DNA of 59,023 nt from Algoriphagus sp. (GTDB lineage: Bacteria; Bacteroidota; Bacteroidia; Cytophagales; Cyclobacteriaceae). The stretch is taken from positions 1 through 59,023 of the forward strand of contig NZ_JAQWXX010000026.1 in the NCBI RefSeq assembly GCF_029254265.1. The letters run 5' to 3'. How positions within the stretch are numbered: position 1 is the stretch's first letter; each line of letters opens with the position of its first letter. Below are positions 35,409-43,919 of this stretch, piece by piece. Both the position numbers and the translations under genes were made by a program. Under the pieces are notes generated by a model. It was not told the DNA's origin and ran no database searches. It saw nothing but the letters and a program-made list of their open reading frames with translations.

Positions 35409-36809
35409 ATGGACGTATCTGTAAAGTTTTTAGGCGGGGCAAGTACTGTTACTGGATCTCGCTATTTAATTGACATTGGTAAGTTTGAATTTCTAGTAGA
35501 CTGTGGTCTTTTCCAAGGTAGAAGGGAACTTCGGGAACGGAACTGGGACAAATTCCCCATGCCTCTCGGTGAAATGGAAGCTATAGTACTGACTCATGCA
35601 CACTTAGATCATATTGGCAGCCTTCCAAGGATTGTGAAGCAAGGATTCAAAGGACCTATCTATTGCACAGAGGCTACTGCCGAGCTTGCTAAAATCCTTT
35701 TAATGGATTCGGGTAAACTACAGGAAGAAGAAGCTGAATATGCGAGAAAGAAAGGCTATTCCAGACATGATGATCCTCAGCCACTCTATACTCAGGAGGA
35801 CGCCGAAGCGGTATTCCCGATGTTGGTTCCGAAGCCTTTCGAAAAACCTTTTTCAATTCATGATTCCATATTGGTTACCTTCTATCATGCAGGTCATATT
35901 CTTGGTGCCGCTTCAGTCAAAATAAAAATTAAGGGGGATTCTCAAACCAAAACTTTGGTGTTTTCAGGAGATCTGGGAAGATACCATGACCCGATTCTTT
36001 TCCCGCCCACTTTGATTCCAAAAGCTGATATCATTTGGATAGAGTCTACTTATGGGGATCGGAAACAACCTCCAGTAAAGCCTTCCGAGGAGCTAGCTGC
36101 TGCCATTTTAGACACATTTGACCGAGGTGGTCTAGTGATTATACCTGCATTTTCCGTGGGCAGGACCCAATTAGTACTGTATTATTTGTTTCACCTTATG
36201 CAGAAAGGAAGAATCCCGAAAGTTCCGATTTTTCTGGATTCTCCAATGGCGATTAATGCCACAAAGCTTTACCAGGATTTTCATCAAGACCATAAATTGA
36301 ATGCCGTTTTGGAAGAAGAGGATCAACACCCTTTTAAGCATCCACAGCTTCATTATTACCAAAAGCAGGAGCAATCCAAATCTCTGAATGGATTCAGGGG
36401 AAATGCAATTATACTCTCCGCCAGTGGGATGGCAACAGGGGGAAGAGTTGTCCATCACTTATATAATCGGTTGCCCTATGAGCAAAATGGTGTGATTTTC
36501 GTGGGTTTTCAAGCAGAAGGAACTAGAGGAAGAAGATTAGTGGATGGAGAACCTCAAATTCAAATTTATGGGAATTCAGTTCAGGTGAAAGCCAAAATTT
36601 ACAGTATCGATGGGCTCTCTGCCCATGCGGATCAAGACGAACTGATGGAATGGGCCGAAGGATTTGTAGAGAAGCCGAAAGTTGCCTTTGTAGTTCACGG
36701 AGAAGAGGAAGCTTCAGCCGTTTTAGCCAAAAAACTTCATGAAGAATTAGGTTGGAATACGGTCATTCCAAATTATCTGGAATCAGTTATTTTATTTAGT
36801 GGCATATGA
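35409..36809 (+). CDS. Beta-CASP MBL-fold RNA-processing-type hydrolase
   Basis: This is a 466-residue metallo-beta-lactamase-fold protein with zinc ligands in LTHAHLDHIGSLP (H63, H65, D67, H68), YHAGHILGAASV and FSGDLGRYHDP. It has the beta-CASP insert and the C-terminal RNA-specificity motif (SIDGLSAHADQDEL, VVHGEEEA). This is the YSH1/CPSF-73-like bacterial group, presumed RNases. The start at 35409 follows the terminator. The longer TTG start at 35388 lies only nine bases past the hairpin's T-run and is not preferred. Its TGA overlaps the first ATG of cassette copy 2. Confidence 0.92.
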   Translation: MDVSVKFLGGASTVTGSRYLIDIGKFEFLVDCGLFQGRRELRERNWDKFPMPLGEMEAIVLTHAHLDHIGSLPRIVKQGFKGPIYCTEATAELAKILLMDSGKLQEEEAEYARKKGYSRHDDPQPLYTQEDAEAVFPMLVPKPFEKPFSIHDSILVTFYHAGHILGAASVKIKIKGDSQTKTLVFSGDLGRYHDPILFPPTLIPKADIIWIESTYGDRKQPPVKPSEELAAAILDTFDRGGLVIIPAFSVGRTQLVLYYLFHLMQKGRIPKVPIFLDSPMAINATKLYQDFHQDHKLNAVLEEEDQHPFKHPQLHYYQKQEQSKSLNGFRGNAIILSASGMATGGRVVHHLYNRLPYEQNGVIFVGFQAEGTRGRRLVDGEPQIQIYGNSVQVKAKIYSIDGLSAHADQDELMEWAEGFVEKPKVAFVVHGEEEASAVLAKKLHEELGWNTVIPNYLESVILFSGI

Positions 36810-36947
36810 AATCGAGCATACCGTAATCGACATACAGAGTGATGTCCCGATGGTTATCGGACAGAAATGCGAGATTCTCCCGATCCTGATATATATCGGG
36901 ACGGGGCAGGCTATATGACCTATAAAAATCAAATTATAAACAGATGA
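36806..36947 (+). repeat. ATGA-to-ATGA intergenic cassette, copy 2 (longer, disrupted)
   Basis: It starts ATGAAATCGAGCAT directly on the stop of the beta-CASP gene and ends AAATTATAAACAGATGA, where copy 3 begins. Compared with copies 1 and 3 it is about 45 bases longer. The extra sequence contains the hairpin TCCCGAT...ATCGGGA and an imperfect GTCCCGAT/ATCGGAC dyad. The long reading frame is broken (stop after MKSSIP), but a short frame still ends YKNQIINR in register with the final TGA. Confidence 0.7.
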
Positions 36948-37041
36948 AATCGAGCATGACCCAAAGCGACACACAGAGTTATGGTTATAATGCTTGCGAA
37001 GATTCCATGTGGCCATTAAAAATCAAATTATAAACAGATGA
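36944..37041 (+). repeat. ATGA-to-ATGA intergenic cassette, copy 3
   Basis: This 98-base copy begins ATGAAATCGAGCATGAC and ends AAATTATAAACAGATGA, with its final ATG being the start of the lipoprotein gene at 37038. A one-base insertion relative to copy 1 shifts the frame in the middle. The first frame ends early (LKIKL then stop), while the other frame still reads RFHVAIKNQIINR to the final TGA. The last part is therefore conserved at amino-acid level as well as at base level. Confidence 0.72.
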
Positions 37042-37526
37042 AAAATATAATAAACTCGATTTTCTCCTCTGGTATTTTTGTTATACTGATTGGCATAACC
37101 TTCAGCCAGTGTAAATCCCAAAAAAGCGAAAATCAGGGTATAATGGGAAAAGTCACTTGGTTGGAAGGGAATCAAATGCCTACCATAAAATCTGAAAAAG
37201 ATTCTAGCATTACTTCTGTCAATCCGAAAGGAACTCCGGTAAAACGTACTTTAAAAATATATCCCCTTACCAATTTAATGGACGTCAAAGAACAAAATGG
37301 ACTGTTTACTTCTATTGCCGGAGAAGCTATTGTAAGTATTGAGAGTGATGAAACAGGAAATTATTCGATCGAATTAAGTCCAGGAAAGTACTCCATTTTC
37401 ACAGTCGAAGAGGGAGGCCTTTTTGCAAATAGTTTTGATGGTCAAGGCAATATTCAGCCAATTCAAATCAAAAAAGGAGAGTGGCTAAAGAAAGATATCG
37501 TAATCACCTACAAGGCGTATTTTTAA
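37038..37526 (+). CDS. Putative lipoprotein with carboxypeptidase-regulatory-like fold
   Basis: This 162-residue protein has a lipoprotein signal peptide (IFVILIGITFSQC, lipobox Cys near residue 26). The mature part is a single beta-sandwich, with GIMGKVTWLEGNQMP at the start and GNYSIELSPGKYSIFTVEEG later, resembling a carboxypeptidase-regulatory-like (CarboxypepD_reg) domain. It probably sits in the outer or inner membrane facing the periplasm. The role is unknown. Its start codon is the end of cassette copy 3, which thus forms its whole leader. Confidence 0.7.
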   Translation: MKNIINSIFSSGIFVILIGITFSQCKSQKSENQGIMGKVTWLEGNQMPTIKSEKDSSITSVNPKGTPVKRTLKIYPLTNLMDVKEQNGLFTSIAGEAIVSIESDETGNYSIELSPGKYSIFTVEEGGLFANSFDGQGNIQPIQIKKGEWLKKDIVITYKAYF

Positions 37527-37719
37527 AAAAAGACCGAAAACGAAAAATAACAACTATTGCAACACAATAAAGAAAAGATATTTAAAAATCTATTTATCAA
37601 TAGATTATATACACACCTTGAATTTAAAATCGTTTTTCCGGATTTTTTTTAACTTTTTTTCACGGTTCATGCAACCATTTAATCAAACCTGACATCTACC
37701 TCATTGAAAGCATAAACCA

Positions 37720-38289
37720 ATGTTCAGCAGAACCAATTTTTCAACAGAGTCAGGATTAATTCAAGGTTGCCTAAAAGGCGATCGAAATGCCCAGCGGCAT
37801 TTGTATGATACCTACTCAGGAAAATTTTTGGCGATCTGCATCCGATATCTAAAAGATCGGGAGCATGCGGAGGATGTGATGATCGAAGGCTTTATGAAAA
37901 TCTTTGACAAACTCCCCCAATATCAAGGGACCGGAAGTTTTGAAGGTTGGATGAAGCGAATCATCGTCACCCAAGCATTGATGACACTGAGAAGTCATCG
38001 TCATCTGATGATGGAGGTCAACATGGAAAATGAAACTGATTATAAGGATCATTCCTACGAACTCAATCATCTCGAAGTGGCAGATTTGAGAGATATGGTC
38101 GGAAGTCTACCGGTAGGTTACCGGACTGTTTTCAACCTTTTTGCCATCGAGGGATATTCGCACCAAGAAATTGGAGATCTCCTCGGAATCACAGAAAGTA
38201 CCTCCAAATCCCAACTCAATAGGGCTAGGAATACTTTGAAAGAAAAGATTGCCAGTCAAACTATTAATAAAAAGACAATCAATGGCTAG
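37720..38289 (+). CDS. ECF-type sigma-70 family RNA polymerase sigma factor
   Basis: This 189-residue sigma factor has region 2 (QRHLYDTYSGKFLAICIRYL...DVMIEGFMKIFDKL, FEGWMKRIIVTQAL) and region 4 (LPVGYRTVFNLFAIEGYSHQ, GITESTSKSQLNRAR). It would direct transcription of its own envelope operon downstream. The next gene, a single-pass membrane protein overlapping by eight bases, is the likely anti-sigma or sensor partner. A T-rich, hairpin-prone region precedes the start. Confidence 0.92.
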   Translation: MFSRTNFSTESGLIQGCLKGDRNAQRHLYDTYSGKFLAICIRYLKDREHAEDVMIEGFMKIFDKLPQYQGTGSFEGWMKRIIVTQALMTLRSHRHLMMEVNMENETDYKDHSYELNHLEVADLRDMVGSLPVGYRTVFNLFAIEGYSHQEIGDLLGITESTSKSQLNRARNTLKEKIASQTINKKTING

Positions 38290-39061
38290 AGATAATACAA
38301 ATCTGGATGAGTTTTTCAAGGAAAAGCTAATCCAGGACAGCATCAAACCAAGTAAACTAGCTTGGGATAGACTGGAAAGTCAGCTTCCTAAGCAAGAGAA
38401 AACCAAGACTCCTTTCATGTGGTGGGCAGTTGCTGCTGCGGTAGCAATCATGTTTTCAGTGAGTTATTTGACTTTGCGAGATGAGGTTACAGAGCAAAAC
38501 CCGATTTTATTGGCGGAGGAGAACCAAGAATCCCAAGAGATTCCGGAGCAAAATTCCACAGAATCAATTCTTGAAAGCACTTTCGAAAACCAAAATGAGG
38601 AAGTCCCAACATCAGAAGAAAACGCAATTTCTGAACCATTAAAAGTTGAAAAGAAGAAAACAGTAGAAAAATCTAATTCTAATCCTCCTCAAAAGCTAAT
38701 GGCACAAGCCGAAGTAATCTCAGAACCAAGTTCCAAAGTCGAATTGGACGGAAAAGAATTGATAGTAGAGCCGGTAGAAGTTCCTGCCTTGAAATTACCA
38801 GACCTTCAGGTGAATAAGACTGTCGCAGTAGTGGAGGAGACACCAATGGAAAAAGAGCCTACCTATCGAGTTAAGATCTATTCAGATGGACTTGAAGAAG
38901 AAAAAGACAAGAATTTAATCGCCGGAATCGGTAAAAAAGTAGAACAAGTCGAAGGATTATTCGGGAAAGTTGATCAGGGTTTTGCAGACCTGCAGGATGC
39001 AAAAAACAATCTCTTTACCTCATTACTAACCAAAAAAGAAAAAATCGCTGAAAAGCTTTAA
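38282..39061 (+). CDS. Single-pass membrane protein, likely anti-sigma partner
   Basis: This is a 259-residue protein. A cytoplasmic head of about 40 residues (DEFFKEKLIQDSIKPSKLAW) is followed by one membrane helix (FMWWAVAAAVAIMFSVSYL) and a long acidic, Glu/Pro/Lys-rich periplasmic tail. This layout, directly after an ECF sigma gene with an 8-base overlap, fits an anti-sigma-like regulator, although no zinc-binding HxxxCxxC motif is present. The ATG at 38282 is preferred over one at 38249 that would overlap sigma region 4 further. Confidence 0.7.
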   Translation: MARDNTNLDEFFKEKLIQDSIKPSKLAWDRLESQLPKQEKTKTPFMWWAVAAAVAIMFSVSYLTLRDEVTEQNPILLAEENQESQEIPEQNSTESILESTFENQNEEVPTSEENAISEPLKVEKKKTVEKSNSNPPQKLMAQAEVISEPSSKVELDGKELIVEPVEVPALKLPDLQVNKTVAVVEETPMEKEPTYRVKIYSDGLEEEKDKNLIAGIGKKVEQVEGLFGKVDQGFADLQDAKNNLFTSLLTKKEKIAEKL

Positions 39062-39091
39062 AAAAACCAACGCACTTAATTTGATTTTATC

Positions 39092-40129
39092 ATGAAAAAA
39101 TACCTGCTATTATTTTGCCTGATGGCAATCGTAAAGATTGGATTTGCATCTAACGAAATGCCCACACTAGATCATAAAATTAACTCTGATTCTGTAATCG
39201 TAGAATTCGGAAAATCCGGGAAAGTAGTCATTATTGTCAATAACAAAGAGGATTTTGAGAAGCTGAAATCCATGAACATCAATGAAATCATCCGTGAGCT
39301 TGACTTGAAACAAAATGAAGAAAATGGTGAGTTGACCATCGTGCAGATTCAGAAAAAAGACGGAACCTCTAAGGATATAGTCAGAGTAAATGAAGATGGA
39401 ATGGAAACTGAAGTTTACATCGGAGGAATTCGAGTATTTGTAGACGAAACTGGTGATAACACCAAAGTCAAAATTGAATCCGGTCTTAAGAAAAAATCAG
39501 ACCCTCCATTTAGAACCTATTTCAATATAGACCTCGGGGTAAATAACTACTTAGATTCTAATGGCGATTTCCCTTCCTCAGACAACCCCTATGCGGTCAA
39601 AGGCTGGGGAAGCTGGAACGTGGGATTAAACTGGATGGCAGCACAACGGATCTCTAAAGGCTTCTACTGGGACTTCGGTATTGGATTCCAATTCTATAAT
39701 TTCAAATTCGAGAATCGCGATTTCCAAGCTATAAGAGGTGATAATCAGATCGATTTCTTACAGCGAAACGATGTAGATGGATTTAAAAGCAAAATCTCCG
39801 CCTCTTATCTTACTGCGATGACGATGCTTGAACTGGATTTTGGAAAAATGAATGACAATGGCGGAAAAGGTCTTCGGATAGCAGTTGGTCCTTATGCAGG
39901 ATATCGATTAGGTGGACAATCAAAGTATGTGTATCGAGAGCTTGAGGGATCTGGCCGTAAAAAGGACAAGCAAAATACGGGACTCTATCTTCAAAATTTC
40001 AGATATGGACTTAGAGGCGAAGTAGGTGTCGGCAGAGTGACTTTCTTCACGACTTACGATATGAATGAATTGTTCCAGGCTGGAAAAGGCTCAGAACTGA
40101 ATCCAATCACTTTTGGAATTGTATTCTAA
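39092..40129 (+). CDS. Outer-membrane beta-barrel-like protein A of the sigma operon
   Basis: This 345-residue exported protein has a signal peptide (LLLFCLMAIVKIGFAS). About 120 residues of periplasmic strands follow, then a barrel-like C-terminal region with WGSWNVGLNWMAAQ, FYNFKFEN, SKISASYL, GPYAGYRLGGQSKYVY, FRYGLRGEVGVG and ending NPITFGIVF. It is clearly homologous to the next gene over this C-terminal region. The aromatic final residue fits outer-membrane insertion. The function is unknown, perhaps part of an envelope-stress response driven by the ECF factor. Confidence 0.75.
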   Translation: MKKYLLLFCLMAIVKIGFASNEMPTLDHKINSDSVIVEFGKSGKVVIIVNNKEDFEKLKSMNINEIIRELDLKQNEENGELTIVQIQKKDGTSKDIVRVNEDGMETEVYIGGIRVFVDETGDNTKVKIESGLKKKSDPPFRTYFNIDLGVNNYLDSNGDFPSSDNPYAVKGWGSWNVGLNWMAAQRISKGFYWDFGIGFQFYNFKFENRDFQAIRGDNQIDFLQRNDVDGFKSKISASYLTAMTMLELDFGKMNDNGGKGLRIAVGPYAGYRLGGQSKYVYRELEGSGRKKDKQNTGLYLQNFRYGLRGEVGVGRVTFFTTYDMNELFQAGKGSELNPITFGIVF

Positions 40130-40185
40130 AAAACAGTTGAGGTGAGGCATACCCTCACCTCATTTTAAACTAAACCAAAAACATA

Positions 40186-40980
40186 ATGAATCGACTATTA
40201 CTCATCACTGCGGTATTTTTTATGAGCATTGGCTCATTGACCGCTCAGTCTGCTGATAGCAGCAATGTGAAAAAAAAGAAAGTTTACACCGTCTTTGGCA
40301 ATACCTGGTATTATGAAAAATATAATAACGGAACGAGCTCTTGGCAATTCGAGACAGAAGATTACAATAACTACTTGTCAAACAACAAGCCTGGGAAATT
40401 TAGCTCAGACCTCGAAGTAGACTTGGGTCTGAATCTTTGGTCACCAACCGACAATGCTCCTCAAGTAAAGCCTTGGGGTTCTTGGAATGTCAACTTGAAT
40501 ATGGTGGGCACTTATAAAGCCTCTAAAAATTTCCATTTGAAAACAGGAATCGGAGCGAGTTTCTACAATTTCAAATTGGAAGACACGGACTTAATCGCTG
40601 TAAAAACTCCTTCTGGAATCTCTTTCGAAGAATTCACCGCAGGAACAGGAACCAAGTCTAAAATCTCTGCTTCTTACGCCAATATATCTCTAGTCCCTAC
40701 GATTTTAACCAATGATGGAAAGCTTCGCTTCGGAATCGGAGGATATGCAGGAGTCAGGCTCGGTGGCAGAGGTAAATTCGTCTATGATGATGCCAGCGGA
40801 GAGCAACAAAAGATTTTTGAAAAATCAAATATGTATGCCTCAAATTTCAGATATGGAGGTCGAGCTGAAATAGGTGTAGGCGATTTCGACTTGTTTTTTA
40901 ACTACGACTTCAATGAAGTATTCGAATCAGGAAAAGGACCTAAACTCAACGCGATCAGCTTTGGCGTGATCATTAATTAA
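40186..40980 (+). CDS. Outer-membrane beta-barrel-like protein B, paralogue of A
   Basis: This is a 264-residue protein with a signal peptide (LLITAVFFMSIGSLTAQ). The barrel-like part repeats the blocks of its neighbour: WGSWNVNLNMV, FYNFKLED, SKISASYANI, GGYAGVRLGGRGKFVY, FRYGGRAEIGVG, NAISFGVIIN. It lacks most of the N-terminal 120-residue region of protein A. The two genes are a tandem duplication that has diverged. The role is unknown. Confidence 0.75.
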   Translation: MNRLLLITAVFFMSIGSLTAQSADSSNVKKKKVYTVFGNTWYYEKYNNGTSSWQFETEDYNNYLSNNKPGKFSSDLEVDLGLNLWSPTDNAPQVKPWGSWNVNLNMVGTYKASKNFHLKTGIGASFYNFKLEDTDLIAVKTPSGISFEEFTAGTGTKSKISASYANISLVPTILTNDGKLRFGIGGYAGVRLGGRGKFVYDDASGEQQKIFEKSNMYASNFRYGGRAEIGVGDFDLFFNYDFNEVFESGKGPKLNAISFGVIIN

Positions 40981-40988
40981 AATCTATT

Positions 40989-41915
40989 ATGAAAAATCTC
41001 TTCAAAATTTTTACCCTTAGTATCTCTCTACTTTTGGTAGCGGGAATTAGCTACGCTCAAAATGTACTTGTCGATGCCAATAAGTCTTACTCCAATATCA
41101 AGTCCATCGAAGTAAATGGGGGATGGCTGGATGTGACTTATGAAGGTGGATCTGGATCCGAAGTAAATGTAGAAGCCTATTTAGAATCCAATGAAACCAA
41201 CCAAGATATTGTTTTTGTGACCTTGGGTGATGTGTTGAAAATCTCCTATGAGCGAAGCAAAAACAACTACTCTTGGAACAGCAAAAACAAAGGCTATATC
41301 AAAATCACTGGACCTAAAGAGATAGCTCTTCAACTTCGAAATAGCTCAGGCTCTATGATGGTTAACAATGTTTCGAATGACGAAACACTTTTGAAAGTTA
41401 CTTCTGGAAAAATCAGTGCCTCAACTATAGCCGGAAATTTAGATATCCAAGCTACTTCAGGTTCATTAAAAATCGATGGGGTTAAAGGAGATGTAATTGC
41501 AGGACTCACCAGCGGAAATGCAGATATTTATAATGTAAGCGGTAATGTACAATACAAATCAACCAGCGGATCATTGGATGCGGAAAACATCAATGGAGAG
41601 ATAAACATCTCTTTAACTTCAGGAAATGCCCGATTAAATAATATTGGATCTTTGGGAACTTTAAAATTCACTTCCGGAAACATTAAGGCAGAGAATGCAG
41701 GATTAGGAGATCACACGTCCTTCGAGGGTTCTTCAGGAAATTTCAAAGTACAGACTCCTTCAAATTTGAAGGCATTCAATTTTTCACTCAAAGCCTCATC
41801 GGGAAATGTAAAAGTAGGAGGCATCAGCTCAGGAAAGTCTCTGGAAATGGATAACGGTTCAGATGCATGGGTAAAAGGAAGCATTACTTCAGGAAATATT
41901 ACTATAGAAAACTAA
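40989..41915 (+). CDS. DUF4097-type beta-helix adhesin-like protein
   Basis: This 308-residue exported protein has a signal peptide (LSISLLLVAGISYAQ). The body is a run of imperfect repeats around the pattern (T/S)SG(N/S)xxxxxxxG, for example VTSGKISASTIAGN, ATSGSLKIDGVKGD and LTSGNADIYNVSGN, which form the parallel beta-helix of DUF4097 proteins. It ends the sigma operon, eight bases after protein B. Such proteins are often linked to envelope-stress sigma/anti-sigma operons, but their task is not known. Confidence 0.8.
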   Translation: MKNLFKIFTLSISLLLVAGISYAQNVLVDANKSYSNIKSIEVNGGWLDVTYEGGSGSEVNVEAYLESNETNQDIVFVTLGDVLKISYERSKNNYSWNSKNKGYIKITGPKEIALQLRNSSGSMMVNNVSNDETLLKVTSGKISASTIAGNLDIQATSGSLKIDGVKGDVIAGLTSGNADIYNVSGNVQYKSTSGSLDAENINGEINISLTSGNARLNNIGSLGTLKFTSGNIKAENAGLGDHTSFEGSSGNFKVQTPSNLKAFNFSLKASSGNVKVGGISSGKSLEMDNGSDAWVKGSITSGNITIEN

Positions 41916-41938
41916 ACCAACCAGCACTAAAAAGCAAA

Positions 41939-41970
41939 ATGCCAATCTGATTCAGATTGGCATTTTTTTT
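41939..41970. terminator. Bidirectional rho-independent terminator
   Basis: ATGCCAATCTG and CAGATTGGCAT form an 11-bp stem with a 3-base loop and a T-run of eight. It ends the sigma operon and touches the stop codon of the convergent minus-strand gene. Confidence 0.9.
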
Positions 41971-42457
41971 AGTCAGGTCTTGAGGCAAGACGAATCAGCT
42001 CTTTTTGTTCTTTATCAAGTTTGAGCAACTTTCCTATTCGGTCTGGAGTAGGTTTTCCTACAGAAAAAAAGATCAAAGTCACTGCAAAAATCACGATGAA
42101 AATTGCATTTTCAAAAAAGAGTAATCCAACAGAACTGATCAATGAAATCAAAAACAAAAGGAAATATCGCTCCCTAGTTGCATTCATATAAGCTTTAAGT
42201 TTTAGGATCAATTCTTCTGTTAAAAAGCTAGAATTGATTCTTTTTCTAAATAAAAGAAACTGTACCAGCAACAGCCCAATCCCGAAACCCATTAAAATCT
42301 GTTCCACAATTGCTGGAATTACTGGTAGATCCCAATTGAGGTTCCCAGAATTATGGTAGAGATAAATCATCCCGAAAACAGGAAGCACTACTGCCATCAA
42401 AATCAGAATCAATTGCTCTGTTCCTTTATAAATTCTACGTAATTCTTTTCCTTCCAA
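41969..42457 (-). CDS. Four-helix membrane protein of unknown function
   Basis: This 162-residue protein has two N-terminal hydrophobic helices (LILILMAVVLPVFGMIYLY; IVEQILMGFGIGLLLVQFLL), a basic loop, and two more (FLLFLISLISSVGLLFF; AIFIVIFAVTLIFFSV). A charged cytoplasmic tail (LLKLDKEQKELIRLA) ends it. No family was recognised. It is a single gene, and the 144 bases upstream hold no other gene. Confidence 0.62.
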   Translation of the reverse strand: MEGKELRRIYKGTEQLILILMAVVLPVFGMIYLYHNSGNLNWDLPVIPAIVEQILMGFGIGLLLVQFLLFRKRINSSFLTEELILKLKAYMNATRERYFLLFLISLISSVGLLFFENAIFIVIFAVTLIFFSVGKPTPDRIGKLLKLDKEQKELIRLASRPD

Positions 42458-42601
42458 TTTTTTAATTACTAAAATGAAATCAACTCGTTAAACTCAGCTC
42501 GCAGTCTCCATACCTTTCTACCTACTAATTGTTAGCGAAACCTTCGAGTTAAAATAACCTCAAAGGTTACACACTTCACATTGCGAACTGCTTCCTGAAA
42601 T

Positions 42602-43702
42602 CTACTCAATTCTCACTTTTACATCCGAAGTTATCGGTCGAGACACACAGCAAAGAATGTAACCAGCCGCTATTTCTTTTTCACTCAAGCCGGCATCTTC
42701 ATCCATTTTCACCTCTCCTGTGATCAATTTACCCCGGCAAGCAGTACAAAGACCACTTTGACAGCTGTAAGGCATATTCAAATCCTGAGCAAGTCCTGAT
42801 TCTAAAATAGTTTTATCGGGAGAAACTGTGATCAAATGCTCCTCTCCTTCCAATTCAACTGTCACTTCGCGAGTGAGACCTCCGAGACTTCCACTTACGG
42901 CAGCTTCATGAGCCTTTTCAGCAGCAGCTGAATAGAAACTTTCTCTATGAATTTGATCTTTCGAAACTCCGAATTGATCTAGAACTTCAAGAGTGGTATC
43001 CATGATACCATCAGGTCCACAAATGAAATATTCTTTGGAAAAATCAGATTCACTCTCTGCTTTTTGAACCAAGACCTGCACCCTGTCTTTAGTCAATCTT
43101 CCACGAAGACCAGTCCATGAATCAGTAGGTTGGCTCAAATTATGGATCACTTGAAGCCTTTCTGGATTTGCTGATTCTAGCTTTTCTAATTCTTTCTTGA
43201 AAATGATTTGCGCTTCATTACGGCTACAGTATAGCAATGTGACTTTTGATTTTGGTTCATTCACCAAAACAGATTTCAGAATCCCCATGATTGGAGTGAT
43301 TCCACTTCCACCAGCTACCAGGAAAAAATGACGTTGATTTTTGGAATGAAAATCAGCTGTAAAATGCCCCATTGGAGGAAGCATATTGATGGTCTTTCCA
43401 GGAAAGATTTTTTCATTCAGAAAATTGGAAAATAAACCTCCATCAACTCTTTTTACAGAAATCCCAGGATAGGGATCTACAAAAGGAGAAGTGCAAAGAC
43501 TGTAAGATCTGCGCTGCTCTTTCCCTTCAAAATCAAGAATCACAGTCAAAAACTGACCTGGCTTATACTCTAAAAACGGCTCTGGCTGTTCAAAATACAG
43601 TGTGACAGTATCTGCTGTTTCCTTGACTACCTCCCTCACTTTCAATGGTAAATACGAGTTCGTTTTTACCTCCTCTTTCTTTTTCTTGAATAAATTAAAC
43701 AT
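42602..43702 (-). CDS. Ferredoxin reductase-type oxidoreductase with C-terminal 2Fe-2S domain
   Basis: This is a 366-residue electron-transfer protein: an FAD-binding barrel with RRSYSLCTSP (residues 64-73), an NAD(P)-binding domain with AGGSGITPIMG (130-140), and a plant-type 2Fe-2S domain with C314, C319, C322 and C351/C352. This is the order of PaaE/Hmp-reductase-like proteins that pass electrons from NAD(P)H to an oxygenase or desaturase. No oxygenase gene is adjacent, so the partner is unknown. The ATG at 43702 (MFNLFKKKKE) is preferred over one at 43753. Confidence 0.87.
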   Translation of the reverse strand: MFNLFKKKKEEVKTNSYLPLKVREVVKETADTVTLYFEQPEPFLEYKPGQFLTVILDFEGKEQRRSYSLCTSPFVDPYPGISVKRVDGGLFSNFLNEKIFPGKTINMLPPMGHFTADFHSKNQRHFFLVAGGSGITPIMGILKSVLVNEPKSKVTLLYCSRNEAQIIFKKELEKLESANPERLQVIHNLSQPTDSWTGLRGRLTKDRVQVLVQKAESESDFSKEYFICGPDGIMDTTLEVLDQFGVSKDQIHRESFYSAAAEKAHEAAVSGSLGGLTREVTVELEGEEHLITVSPDKTILESGLAQDLNMPYSCQSGLCTACRGKLITGEVKMDEDAGLSEKEIAAGYILCCVSRPITSDVKVRIE

Positions 43703-43919
43703 TCGGAATCTAAGCTTTATCTTTTTTTGGATCGGTTGCAAAATTAACCCCACGCTTGGAATAATAGGCTATAGAGTTAATTATTTGATAAGGATAACTT
43801 CTAGAAGACTAAGGTGGTTCGGATTATTTCCTTTTAAAATCGGGATTTAGTGAATTTTCATCCAAGTTTTGCCTCCAAAAAATTAACTTTGAAATCCTGA
43901 AACCAATAGAACGAATCAA

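Noticed and set aside
37587..37606. AATCTAT/ATAGATT hairpin before the ECF sigma gene
   Set aside because: A short, weak stem without a T-run in AT-rich DNA; it can easily arise by chance.
43884..43891. TAACTTTG as a promoter -7 box of purB
   Set aside because: It matches TAnnTTTG and is well placed, but no TTTG lies at the right distance upstream; not strong enough to list.
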